Below are positions 1-8,187 of a stretch of DNA of 64,000 nucleotides, piece after piece. Source of the DNA: Bacteroidales bacterium (GTDB lineage Bacteria; Bacteroidota; Bacteroidia; Bacteroidales; F082); assembly GCA_024400455.1 (NCBI GenBank), contig JAKSMU010000002.1:124001-188000 (forward strand). The letters run 5' to 3'. Position 1 is the stretch's first letter; every line of letters starts with the position of its first letter. The notes beneath the pieces are model-generated. The model worked only from the letters and a program-made list of their open reading frames with translations. It did no database searches and was not told the DNA's origin. A program made the translations under genes and the position numbers.

Positions 1-410
1 ACAAAAACATTGGCGGCTATAGTTTCGGCACTACACACATCGGACCATTTGGTCTCATTTGTAATCCATTGATCAACAACTTAAAGGATTATGAACATTT
101 TACTTCGGCATGTTCGCTTTGTGGGCGTTGCACCGAAGTTTGTCCTGTGAAGATTCCTTTGGATGATTTGATTATAGAAAACCGTCATCTTATTAATAAT
201 GAAAGGATTGGTGATGTTAAGATAGAAGCTTTGTTCAAGGCTTTGATTTGGCATTGCAAATCGCGCAAGAAAATGGATGCGCCATTGTGGGTGAAGCGTC
301 TGGAGATGAAAAAACTATATGCTCCTGTTTTGGGCGAAAAACGCGAAATGCCCGAATTGGCGACGAAATCGTTCAGTCAGATGTGGCGGGAGATAAGCGG
401 TGAAGAGTAA
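1..410 (+). CDS. lutB: LutB-like lactate utilization iron-sulfur protein, C-terminal part
   Basis: This is the 3' end of a gene that begins before the window; the frame is open from base 3 with no stop. The visible stretch contains HIGPFGLICNPLI followed by the 4Fe-4S cluster motif CSLCGRCTEVCPV, a combination typical of the C-terminal ferredoxin-like part of LutB/YkgF proteins. In that family LutA, LutB and LutC together oxidise L-lactate to pyruvate in the cytoplasm. No lutC follows; the next gene is a SusC homologue behind its own promoter, so this is probably the last gene of its operon. The family call rests on about 135 residues and is good, but the protein cannot be judged for completeness. 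Confidence 0.8.
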   Translation, partial: KNIGGYSFGTTHIGPFGLICNPLINNLKDYEHFTSACSLCGRCTEVCPVKIPLDDLIIENRHLINNERIGDVKIEALFKALIWHCKSRKKMDAPLWVKRLEMKKLYAPVLGEKREMPELATKSFSQMWREISGEE

Positions 411-470
411 TAAACCGAATTATTCTCAACATTAATTACGGTCTTCATTTATTCCTATTAAAAATCTTCC

Positions 471-478
471 TATTTTTG
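471..478 (+). promoter_or_regulatory. Bacteroidota-type -7 promoter element (TATTTTTG)
   Basis: TATTTTTG matches the TAnnTTTG -7 consensus used by the primary sigma factor of Bacteroidota. It lies 52 bases before the SusC start in a 118-base gene-free gap, so it is the likely promoter of the SusC-SusD-PNGase-M28 operon. A -33 TTG-type box is not clear. Confidence 0.5.
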
Positions 479-529
479 TTTTCTTAAAATAGGATAATAG
501 TATTAATTTATTAATTTAATTCTCTGATT

Positions 530-3500
530 ATGAATAGGAAAAATCTACTTTTTCTCTTTCTTGCGGTTCTCATTATGCCTCTTTCGGCACTCGCCCAAGG
601 CATTACCGTGAAAGGAAAGGTCATTTCGAGTGAAGATGGTTTAGGTTTGCCAGGTGTGACCATTCAGGTGAAAGGTCTCACCGATGGCACCGTTACCGAC
701 TTGGATGGCAATTATTCCATCAGTACTGATGCAAAGAAAACATTGGTTTTCAGTTTCGTTGGCTTTAAAACCAAGGAAGTTGCCATCAACGGAAGAAACA
801 AAATCAATGTCACACTTGATGTTGATGCCAAAATGCTTGACGATGTTGTCGTTACTGCTCTCGGCATTAAGCGTCAGAAGCGTGAGTTGGGTTATGCTAC
901 CGAAGAAATCGGCGGCGATTTGGTGGCTCGTTCTGGAACGGGTAATGTCATCAGTGCTTTGAGTGGTCGCTCAGCTGGTGTGCAAATCATCAATCCTACT
1001 GGTGTTGACGGCGGTTCTTCGCGTATCGTCATCCGTGGTAACAACAGCATTTTCGGCGATAACCAGCCTCTGATTGTGGTCGACGGTGTGCCGATGACCA
1101 ACGAAGGCGGTTTGACCGATTGGAGCGGTGGCCGTGACTGGGGTACAGCCTTGAACAACATCAACCAGGAAGATATCGAGAACATCGACATTCTGAAAGG
1201 ACCTACCGCAGCAGCCCTTTATGGTTCGCGAGGCGGTAATGGTGTGTTGCTCATCACCACAAAGAAAGGTACCAAGCAGAAAGGTTTAGGTATTTCATAT
1301 TCATTCGGTTATAAGGTTACGCAGCCTTATTTATACCGTGATGTTCAGAACAAGTATGGTGCTGGTGGTCCTATTTCGTTCAACACGCCTACTTTGACAC
1401 CTGTCGAAGGTCTGTTTGACGAAGATGGCAATCAGGTTTATGATTATCCTGGCATTTACAGCGTTGACAACGGTCCGGAAGGAGAACCAACCAACACCAC
1501 TTTCGGTTATTATGGCGGTGCTGTTTCGTGGGGTCCTGAAATGAATGGCGAAAGCGTTCAATGGTGGGACGGCCAAATCCGAAAATATTCGCCACAGCCT
1601 GACAATCTGAGCATGTTGTACAAGAATGGTCATACGATGAACAACAACATTTCGTTCCAGAATGCCGGTGATTTCGGTTCCATCCGCGTTTCGTTCACCG
1701 ATTCGAGAACCGATGCCATCATCGACAACTGCAATTTACGTCAGACGACCGTGAATGTCGGAACTTTGATCAATGTTTCGGAAAAAATCAAGGTTGATGT
1801 TGCTTTCAACTATTTGGATTATTTCCGCTTGAATTCGCCTGAAATCGGTGAATCGTACAGCAACTTCAACAAAGGTTTGCTTTACAGTTGGCCGCGTAGC
1901 TGGCAGGGCATTGAGAGCACGACTTACGAAAATCCTGATGGCACGATGAATCAGTTCAGCGGTTATCCTTATCAATACATTTACAGCAACACGTTCTGGT
2001 CGTTCTACAACAACAATACAACCCTCGACCGTGACAAAATGTATGGTTCCATCCGTTTGACTTACGATGTTACGCCTTGGTTGAATGCCAGTGCAAAAGT
2101 CGCATTGGACTGGAACAACGATAACTACACGACCAAAAACAAGCCAACGACTATCGATGGCATGGCTGGCGGTTATTACTCGAAGAGCAAGGCCACAGCC
2201 ATCACCCGCGATGCTGATTTCCTGTTGACCGCTTATAAAGACAAGATTTTCGGTTCAAAGTTCAATGTGAAATTCTCGGTTGGCGCTGAGCAATATTATG
2301 GTTATCGCGAAGGTTTGAACGGTGCATCAGGCACTTGGTCCTATGCCAACCTTTACACCATTTACAACTACACATCTGCATCAGAAAGAGTGTTCGGCGA
2401 ATCACGCTGGGAAAAGCAAGTCAATTCGGTTTACTCATTCTTTAACTTGGCTTACAGCGATTGGATGTTCTTGGATGTCACAGGCCGTAACGACTGGTCG
2501 TCGACTTTGCCAATCACGAACAACAGTTATTTCTACCCATCGGCAACTCTGAGTTTTGTACCGACATCGGCATTCAAAAACTGGAATTGGGGTCCTGTCA
2601 ATTTCTTGAAACTGAGAGCATCGTGGGCTAAGACGGCAAGCGATACCGAACCTTATCAGTTGACTTATACCTACAACACAGGTTCATTCGGTAACCAGCT
2701 TTCGGCCACTTTGCCGACCACAGTTCCGCCATTGGAACTGAAACCGCAACGTCAGCGTTCCTATGAATTAGGTTTTGACCTTGGCTTGGGACCACGTTTC
2801 AACATGGACTTCACCTATTATGATATTTATTCCTGGGATCAGATTCTGTCGTCGCCAGTGGCACCTTCATCAGGTTCAAGCAACGTGACCATCAACACGG
2901 GTGTCGTTACCAATAAAGGTATCGAAGCCATCATGAGTTACGATATTGCCCAAGGAAAGGATTACGCAATTCAGATGGGTCTGAATATTGCCCGCAACAA
3001 GAATCGCATCGTCGATTTGGCAGGATCCGATATGTATATGCTTTCCGAAATCTGGGGTTCCAACGGTCCGGCTATTGCCGTTGCCGAAGGCGAAGATTAC
3101 GGAACAATCTATGGTTGGGATTATGTTTACGAATACACAATGCCAAATGGTGATGTCATAGGTCCATTCTATGATGCTAATGGCAATCCATTGCCTTTGA
3201 TTAATGAAGAAGGCACTGAATATCTGAAGACTGAAAACCGCGTTCCAGTCGGCAACTGCGCTCCATTGGTTACTGGCGGTATCAACCTTAGGGCTTCTTA
3301 TAAGAATTGGTCACTTTATGCTTTGGTTGATGCTAAATTGGGCGGTCAAATCTATTGTGGTTCTTATGTTGTTGCAATGCAGACGGGTCAAAGTCTTGAA
3401 ACCCTTTATGAACGTGATGGCAACGGCCTTCCATTTTATGACGAAAATGGTCAGCTTATTGGCAATTATGGTATTGTTTTGCCTGGCCAGTGCATTAATA

Positions 3501-3859
3501 CTGAAACGGGCGAAACCTATTTGAACGAAAATGTTGTCCATTACCTTTACAAATACATGCCGAACTTCGGCGGTTGGGGTAACTATCTCACAACACCTGG
3601 CATCGTGAACAACACATGGATTAAGATGCGCGAACTCTCCTTGACTTACGAATTGCCACAACGTTTGCTCGAAAAGCAGAACTTCTTCAAGCAAGCATCA
3701 ATTTCGTTGGTTGGCCGCGACTTGTTCTATTTCTACAAGACTTTGCCTGACAACATCAATCCTGAAGGAACGCAAGGTACGGGTAATGCCCAAGGTTTGG
3801 AATACGCTTCCTATCCTGGCACGAGATCATTTATGTTATCAGTAAAAGTGAATCTGTAA
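530..3859 (+). CDS. SusC/RagA-family TonB-linked outer membrane receptor
   Basis: This protein of 1109 residues is an outer membrane TonB-dependent transporter that would import oligosaccharides or peptides together with the SusD lipoprotein encoded next. It has a signal peptide ending near ALAQG (residues 19-24), a carboxypeptidase-regulatory-like beta domain at about 25-100, the SusC-type TonB-box region DDVVVTALGIKRQKRELGY, a plug domain (about 115-250, with LIVVDGVPM and LKGPTAAALYGSRGGNGV), and a long aromatic-rich beta barrel ending SFMLSVKVNL. There is no STN domain, so signalling to an anti-sigma factor is unlikely. It is the first gene of a four-gene operon, and the next gene starts 13 bases after its stop. 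The neighbouring PNGase F-like enzyme suggests a glycoprotein-derived substrate, which is inference. Confidence 0.95.
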   Translation: MNRKNLLFLFLAVLIMPLSALAQGITVKGKVISSEDGLGLPGVTIQVKGLTDGTVTDLDGNYSISTDAKKTLVFSFVGFKTKEVAINGRNKINVTLDVDAKMLDDVVVTALGIKRQKRELGYATEEIGGDLVARSGTGNVISALSGRSAGVQIINPTGVDGGSSRIVIRGNNSIFGDNQPLIVVDGVPMTNEGGLTDWSGGRDWGTALNNINQEDIENIDILKGPTAAALYGSRGGNGVLLITTKKGTKQKGLGISYSFGYKVTQPYLYRDVQNKYGAGGPISFNTPTLTPVEGLFDEDGNQVYDYPGIYSVDNGPEGEPTNTTFGYYGGAVSWGPEMNGESVQWWDGQIRKYSPQPDNLSMLYKNGHTMNNNISFQNAGDFGSIRVSFTDSRTDAIIDNCNLRQTTVNVGTLINVSEKIKVDVAFNYLDYFRLNSPEIGESYSNFNKGLLYSWPRSWQGIESTTYENPDGTMNQFSGYPYQYIYSNTFWSFYNNNTTLDRDKMYGSIRLTYDVTPWLNASAKVALDWNNDNYTTKNKPTTIDGMAGGYYSKSKATAITRDADFLLTAYKDKIFGSKFNVKFSVGAEQYYGYREGLNGASGTWSYANLYTIYNYTSASERVFGESRWEKQVNSVYSFFNLAYSDWMFLDVTGRNDWSSTLPITNNSYFYPSATLSFVPTSAFKNWNWGPVNFLKLRASWAKTASDTEPYQLTYTYNTGSFGNQLSATLPTTVPPLELKPQRQRSYELGFDLGLGPRFNMDFTYYDIYSWDQILSSPVAPSSGSSNVTINTGVVTNKGIEAIMSYDIAQGKDYAIQMGLNIARNKNRIVDLAGSDMYMLSEIWGSNGPAIAVAEGEDYGTIYGWDYVYEYTMPNGDVIGPFYDANGNPLPLINEEGTEYLKTENRVPVGNCAPLVTGGINLRASYKNWSLYALVDAKLGGQIYCGSYVVAMQTGQSLETLYERDGNGLPFYDENGQLIGNYGIVLPGQCINTETGETYLNENVVHYLYKYMPNFGGWGNYLTTPGIVNNTWIKMRELSLTYELPQRLLEKQNFFKQASISLVGRDLFYFYKTLPDNINPEGTQGTGNAQGLEYASYPGTRSFMLSVKVNL

Positions 3860-3872
3860 TTAACATCAAAAA

Positions 3873-5582
3873 ATGAAGACAATGAAAAAGTTAATCATCA
3901 TATCAGTCGTATTGCTTGGTTTGGCTTCATGCACCAAGAATTTTGAAGAAATGAACGAAAACCCGTTCAGCCCGACGGGAACGACTGTCGAGGCCTTGTT
4001 CAACGGTGTGGTCAGTTCGTTGCAGCAGACATCAAACGACATGTTCTATTTGCAGAACGAAATCTTCTATCCTGAAACTGAATTAGCCGCCTTGACATCC
4101 GATGCTTGGGGCAACTCGCAAATCGGAACGGCTTCAGTTTGGTCGAATTATTACAGCGCATTGTCGAACATCCGCGAAATTGAAAAGCGTTTTGACGATT
4201 ATTGCGTAGAAAAAGGCGATGATTCCATTTGTGATAAGGTTCGTGCGCAACTTATTATTTTAAAGGCATATAAGACTTTGAAAGTCACTGACATTTTCGG
4301 CGATATGCCTTACACGCAGGCTGGACGCATTTGGGAAGGTGCCGACAATTCGGAATACATGAAGCCGAAATGGGACAAGCAGCAAGACATTTATGAATCG
4401 GTGCTGAAGGAACTGGAATGGGCACGCAACATTCTGGTTGAAAATCCTGAAATGACGCCTAATGGAAACGAATATTACAAATTGGGTTACGATGTGCTGT
4501 TCAGCAACAACTACACGCAATGGGCCGAATTTGCCAATTCATTGATTTTGCGCCACGGCTTGCGCATGTATGACAAAGAACCTGCATTTGCTGAGCCTTT
4601 GTTGGTCGATGCCTATAATTTCAATTATTCGGTCCTGAGTGCATCGGGTGGCGTGGCTACCGGCGGTGCCGTTGCTCTGTGGCCGAGCGTGTTGAATACA
4701 AGTTGGGATATGAACTGGGCTTTCCGTGAGCACAAGAACCTCCGCATGGGCGAAACCGTCTGGAGTTGCCTGAGCCATACCGACGATATGGATGGCAGCG
4801 GCATTTTTGACTATCGTACATTTGTTTTCTTTGATACCAGCCACAAGACCGATAGTTTCCCTGATGGTGCTTGGCACGCTTATCCACAAATTCGTACGAT
4901 GGAAACGCCAAACGAAGGCGGAACGCCATACGCTCAGACCCGCGATGCCAACTACACCTTCAAAGGCCCTGCCTGCTTGTTCTCACCTATCAATTACTAT
5001 CTGACCCGTGATGAAAAATACATCCCTCAGATATTGATTACTTACGCAGACGTTCTCTTTATGAAGGCTGAAATCGAACTTCGTCATATAGGCGGCATCA
5101 ATCCGCCAAGCATGGGCATTGAAGAATCCATCCGTCAAGGCATTTATCAGTCGTGCCTCTTCTGGACGCATCTGCCGCATAACACCAGCCGTTGGACTTA
5201 CTATTATCCGCAATACACCAGTTATATAGGAAGTCTCGACATTTGGGCTTGGAGCAACAACATGGCAGCCAACATCATGAACTATGCCGTTTACATGAAT
5301 CCTGATTTCGGTTACACGGATGAAGATTATCTGAATCTGATTTACCAGCAACGCTGGCTGAACCTCTTCCGCGAACCACAGGAAGCTTGGTCTTTGGCTC
5401 GCCGCACTTGGGCAACGCCAACCACCACCAACCACGCCAAACTGACCTCATTCCGTATGGAATATCCTCAGAACGAAGTGGAATACAACTACGACAACTA
5501 CACGACGCAAGTCGGCACAATGTCGAATGGCGACAGCCGTCAAACGCCTGTGTGGTGGATGACGAAGACTTCGGTAAGATAA
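3873..5582 (+). CDS. SusD/RagB-family surface lipoprotein
   Basis: This 569-residue lipoprotein is the substrate-binding lid of the upstream SusC pore. The N-terminus has a type II signal peptide with lipobox GLASC (lipidated Cys20). It continues with KNFEEMNENPFSP, an opening typical of the SusD-like_2 branch. Helical TPR-like segments follow, including AQLIILKAYKTLKVTDIFGDMPYT, which corresponds to the conserved SusD block around the GDIPYT motif. It begins 13 bases after susC and ends 22 bases before the PNGase F-like gene, so the genes are almost certainly co-transcribed. A second Met codon at 3882 is an alternative start that would not change the lipobox. The ligand cannot be read from the sequence. 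Confidence 0.92.
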   Translation: MKTMKKLIIISVVLLGLASCTKNFEEMNENPFSPTGTTVEALFNGVVSSLQQTSNDMFYLQNEIFYPETELAALTSDAWGNSQIGTASVWSNYYSALSNIREIEKRFDDYCVEKGDDSICDKVRAQLIILKAYKTLKVTDIFGDMPYTQAGRIWEGADNSEYMKPKWDKQQDIYESVLKELEWARNILVENPEMTPNGNEYYKLGYDVLFSNNYTQWAEFANSLILRHGLRMYDKEPAFAEPLLVDAYNFNYSVLSASGGVATGGAVALWPSVLNTSWDMNWAFREHKNLRMGETVWSCLSHTDDMDGSGIFDYRTFVFFDTSHKTDSFPDGAWHAYPQIRTMETPNEGGTPYAQTRDANYTFKGPACLFSPINYYLTRDEKYIPQILITYADVLFMKAEIELRHIGGINPPSMGIEESIRQGIYQSCLFWTHLPHNTSRWTYYYPQYTSYIGSLDIWAWSNNMAANIMNYAVYMNPDFGYTDEDYLNLIYQQRWLNLFREPQEAWSLARRTWATPTTTNHAKLTSFRMEYPQNEVEYNYDNYTTQVGTMSNGDSRQTPVWWMTKTSVR

Positions 5583-5604
5583 TACTTTACAAATATTATC
5601 CAAT

Positions 5605-8148
5605 ATGAAAAAGTCAATATTACTTGTTCTTAGTCTTGTCTTCGCTTTTGCGGCAAAGGCTCAGGTCGAATACATTTACGATTTCAACAGCTTGCAGACG
5701 GGCACGCAGTGTTTGAATGGTCAGGACGGCTGGTCGACGCATTATCAGACTGCTGGTTCATCACAGGATTTCGATGTTGATTACACTGCCGATGGTGGCA
5801 TTACAACAGATGAAAGCATTGGCGTTTGGTATCCTTACGGCGGCCCGGGCGTGGGTCGTACCGCTACCCGAAAGGCAAGTCCAAATTTCAATTTCTCTTT
5901 CCAGAATGGCGGCATCATGGATTTTGAAATCGATGTGCAACGCAACTGGTGGGGCTGTTTCTTTGGTGTCGGTTTCGATGGCGATGGCGACGGCAACATT
6001 CTTCCCGGCATGACCGAAAGCGATGGCGGCGTGTATATCCGCATCAAGCAGGAAGGTGCTGAAAATCATTCCACTTTGAATCTGCCCAATGGCACTTCTG
6101 TTGCCTTCGATTATGATGAAGGCGGTTGGGCGCGTTACAAGATGTCGTTCGATTTCGGCGCTTTCGATGGCGAAGGTTCTGTCACGGTTTTCGTGATGCC
6201 AAACTGCGATGGCGAATGGATTCAGCAGGCGGCTGCTACCAATGTCAATATGCACCTTACACCAGGTTCGGGCAATATGTCGGACTATCAGGTTTGGGAT
6301 GGCGTTTATTTCCATTCACAAGGCGGAACGGGTGCTTTCGACAACATTCTTGTCCGTCAGCAACCCGATGGCAATGCACAACTCATTGATATGGCAGACA
6401 TTCCGAATCAGCTGATTTTCAACAATCCGATTACCTTGACAGCTACGGCTTCATCAAATCTGCCAGTCAGTTTCGAAATGATGGAAGGTCCGGCCACTAT
6501 CAGCGGCAATGTACTGACTTTGACGGGCGAAACGGGCATTGTGAAACTCAAGGCTTCGCAAGCCGGCAACGACCAGTGGCTTCCTGCTCCTGATGTAGTT
6601 AAGACTTTTGAAGTCGTCGACCCGTATGCCTATGAACCTGAAGTGAAAATCCGTCGTCCTTTCGATGGAACGAAAGTCTATATGGATGCTCTTCATCCAG
6701 TGATGCTTGTGGTTTCGGCATACATTGAACACCCCGAAGTCATAAAGTTCACGGATATTACTTGCTCAATTGACGGTCAGCAAATTGCCTTGCACACCGA
6801 TTATCCCGATGATCCGGACAATGGCTATTATTACAATGTGTGGACACCAAGTGCATTTGGCACTTACAACATGACGGTCAGCGTGACGCAATCGGGCGAC
6901 AAGACAACGACTTTCACTAATTCCTTTGAAATCACCAATCAGATTGACAACACTTTGGATGTCGTAACGATGAATGGCGACATGATTTGCACACCTTCCA
7001 TCCAAAGCGTGAGAGGCGAATATACAATGCCTTCACATGTGGGCGCTTTCAATGACATTGTGGCGCATTACGACCATAATTGCGTGAACGGCAATTGTGA
7101 TGCCTACGATAGGGTAGGTGGCGTGAAAATCAGAAATTACCGTGGCGAATGGGTGGAATTGTTCCGCTACATTTCTCCATTTGGCGTTCAGTGCGAGGAC
7201 GAAGTGAATGTCAGCGACTACACTTCCTTGTTGCAAGGTTTGGTTGAGTTTGAATATTATTTCGAATCGTGGAGTGGTTCGGGCTACAATCCTGTCCTGA
7301 CTTTCACTTTCACCAAAGGTACGCCTGAATATCTCTATGCCGATGTTGATGAAATCTGGTTCGATATGTACGGTTTTGGCGACTATGCCAACCAGCAGCC
7401 TGTGCCAGTGGTCAATTACCAATTCAGCGATAAGGCTGAGGCCGCAAAACTGAAAATGACGACTACGGGACACAACTGGAGCAGCGGTCAGAACGGCACT
7501 TACAATACAGGCAATGCGGCTGAATTTTACGAAGCCACACACCATATTTTAATCAACGGCGAAAGCAAATACGACCAGCATCTTTGGAGAACCTGCAACC
7601 CGAATCCGGCTGGCTGTTCGCCGCAAAACGGCACTTGGACCTACAACCGCAGCGGTTGGTGCCCTGGTTCCATAGGCATGGTCTGGGACTTCGACTTGAC
7701 GGATTACATTTCCGCCGGCAGTGCCGAACTTTTCTATCAGTTCGACCCGACTTATCTCGACTACTGCCATCCGAATCACCCGGATTGCATTGATGGCCAG
7801 ACCTGCACCGATTGTGCAGCACCCGACAATCCGGTTTTGCGCGTGGCGGGCAAGGTCATCACTTTCAGCAATGACGAGGGAATGGTGCTGAGCGTTAATC
7901 CGATAGAGACGGAGTCCTCATTCACGGCAAGCCTTTATCCGAATCCTGCCAAGAACTTGCTGACCATCAAGACGGATTACGACAAAGGCGCCGTCAGCGT
8001 TTTGGTGCTGAACATGCAAGGTCAGGAGGTGATGTATTTCACTGTCGAAGGTCAACGCACCATCGATGTCAGCCGTTTGCCAGCCGGCATTTACACCGTG
8101 AAAATGCTTGGCGGCAGCGTGGTGACGCAAAAGGTGGTGATTGAATGA
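5605..8148 (+). CDS. PNGase F-like N-glycan amidase with T9SS sorting domain
   Basis: This 847-residue secreted protein probably cleaves the amide bond between N-glycans and asparagine. After a signal peptide (to about residue 20) come a jellyroll-like domain (22-255), an Ig-like domain (about 265-340), a second beta domain (about 345-445), a two-part PNGase F-like region (about 450-755) and a T9SS type A sorting domain (SLYPNPAKN, 777-847). Compared from memory with Elizabethkingia PNGase F, the catalytic residues D60, E118 and E206 correspond to D502 (CDAYDR), E554 (YYFESW) and E640 (NAAEFYEATHH). R61 and R248 correspond to R503 and R682 (NRSGWCPG). The gene lies 22 bases after SusD and 39 bases before an M28 peptidase. 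The long N-terminal extension is absent from classical PNGase F. A close paralogue starts at 61440. Confidence 0.88.
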   Translation: MKKSILLVLSLVFAFAAKAQVEYIYDFNSLQTGTQCLNGQDGWSTHYQTAGSSQDFDVDYTADGGITTDESIGVWYPYGGPGVGRTATRKASPNFNFSFQNGGIMDFEIDVQRNWWGCFFGVGFDGDGDGNILPGMTESDGGVYIRIKQEGAENHSTLNLPNGTSVAFDYDEGGWARYKMSFDFGAFDGEGSVTVFVMPNCDGEWIQQAAATNVNMHLTPGSGNMSDYQVWDGVYFHSQGGTGAFDNILVRQQPDGNAQLIDMADIPNQLIFNNPITLTATASSNLPVSFEMMEGPATISGNVLTLTGETGIVKLKASQAGNDQWLPAPDVVKTFEVVDPYAYEPEVKIRRPFDGTKVYMDALHPVMLVVSAYIEHPEVIKFTDITCSIDGQQIALHTDYPDDPDNGYYYNVWTPSAFGTYNMTVSVTQSGDKTTTFTNSFEITNQIDNTLDVVTMNGDMICTPSIQSVRGEYTMPSHVGAFNDIVAHYDHNCVNGNCDAYDRVGGVKIRNYRGEWVELFRYISPFGVQCEDEVNVSDYTSLLQGLVEFEYYFESWSGSGYNPVLTFTFTKGTPEYLYADVDEIWFDMYGFGDYANQQPVPVVNYQFSDKAEAAKLKMTTTGHNWSSGQNGTYNTGNAAEFYEATHHILINGESKYDQHLWRTCNPNPAGCSPQNGTWTYNRSGWCPGSIGMVWDFDLTDYISAGSAELFYQFDPTYLDYCHPNHPDCIDGQTCTDCAAPDNPVLRVAGKVITFSNDEGMVLSVNPIETESSFTASLYPNPAKNLLTIKTDYDKGAVSVLVLNMQGQEVMYFTVEGQRTIDVSRLPAGIYTVKMLGGSVVTQKVVIE

Positions 8149-8187
8149 TTAAAAATATAATAGAATCGGAATTATAATAAATTGAAT

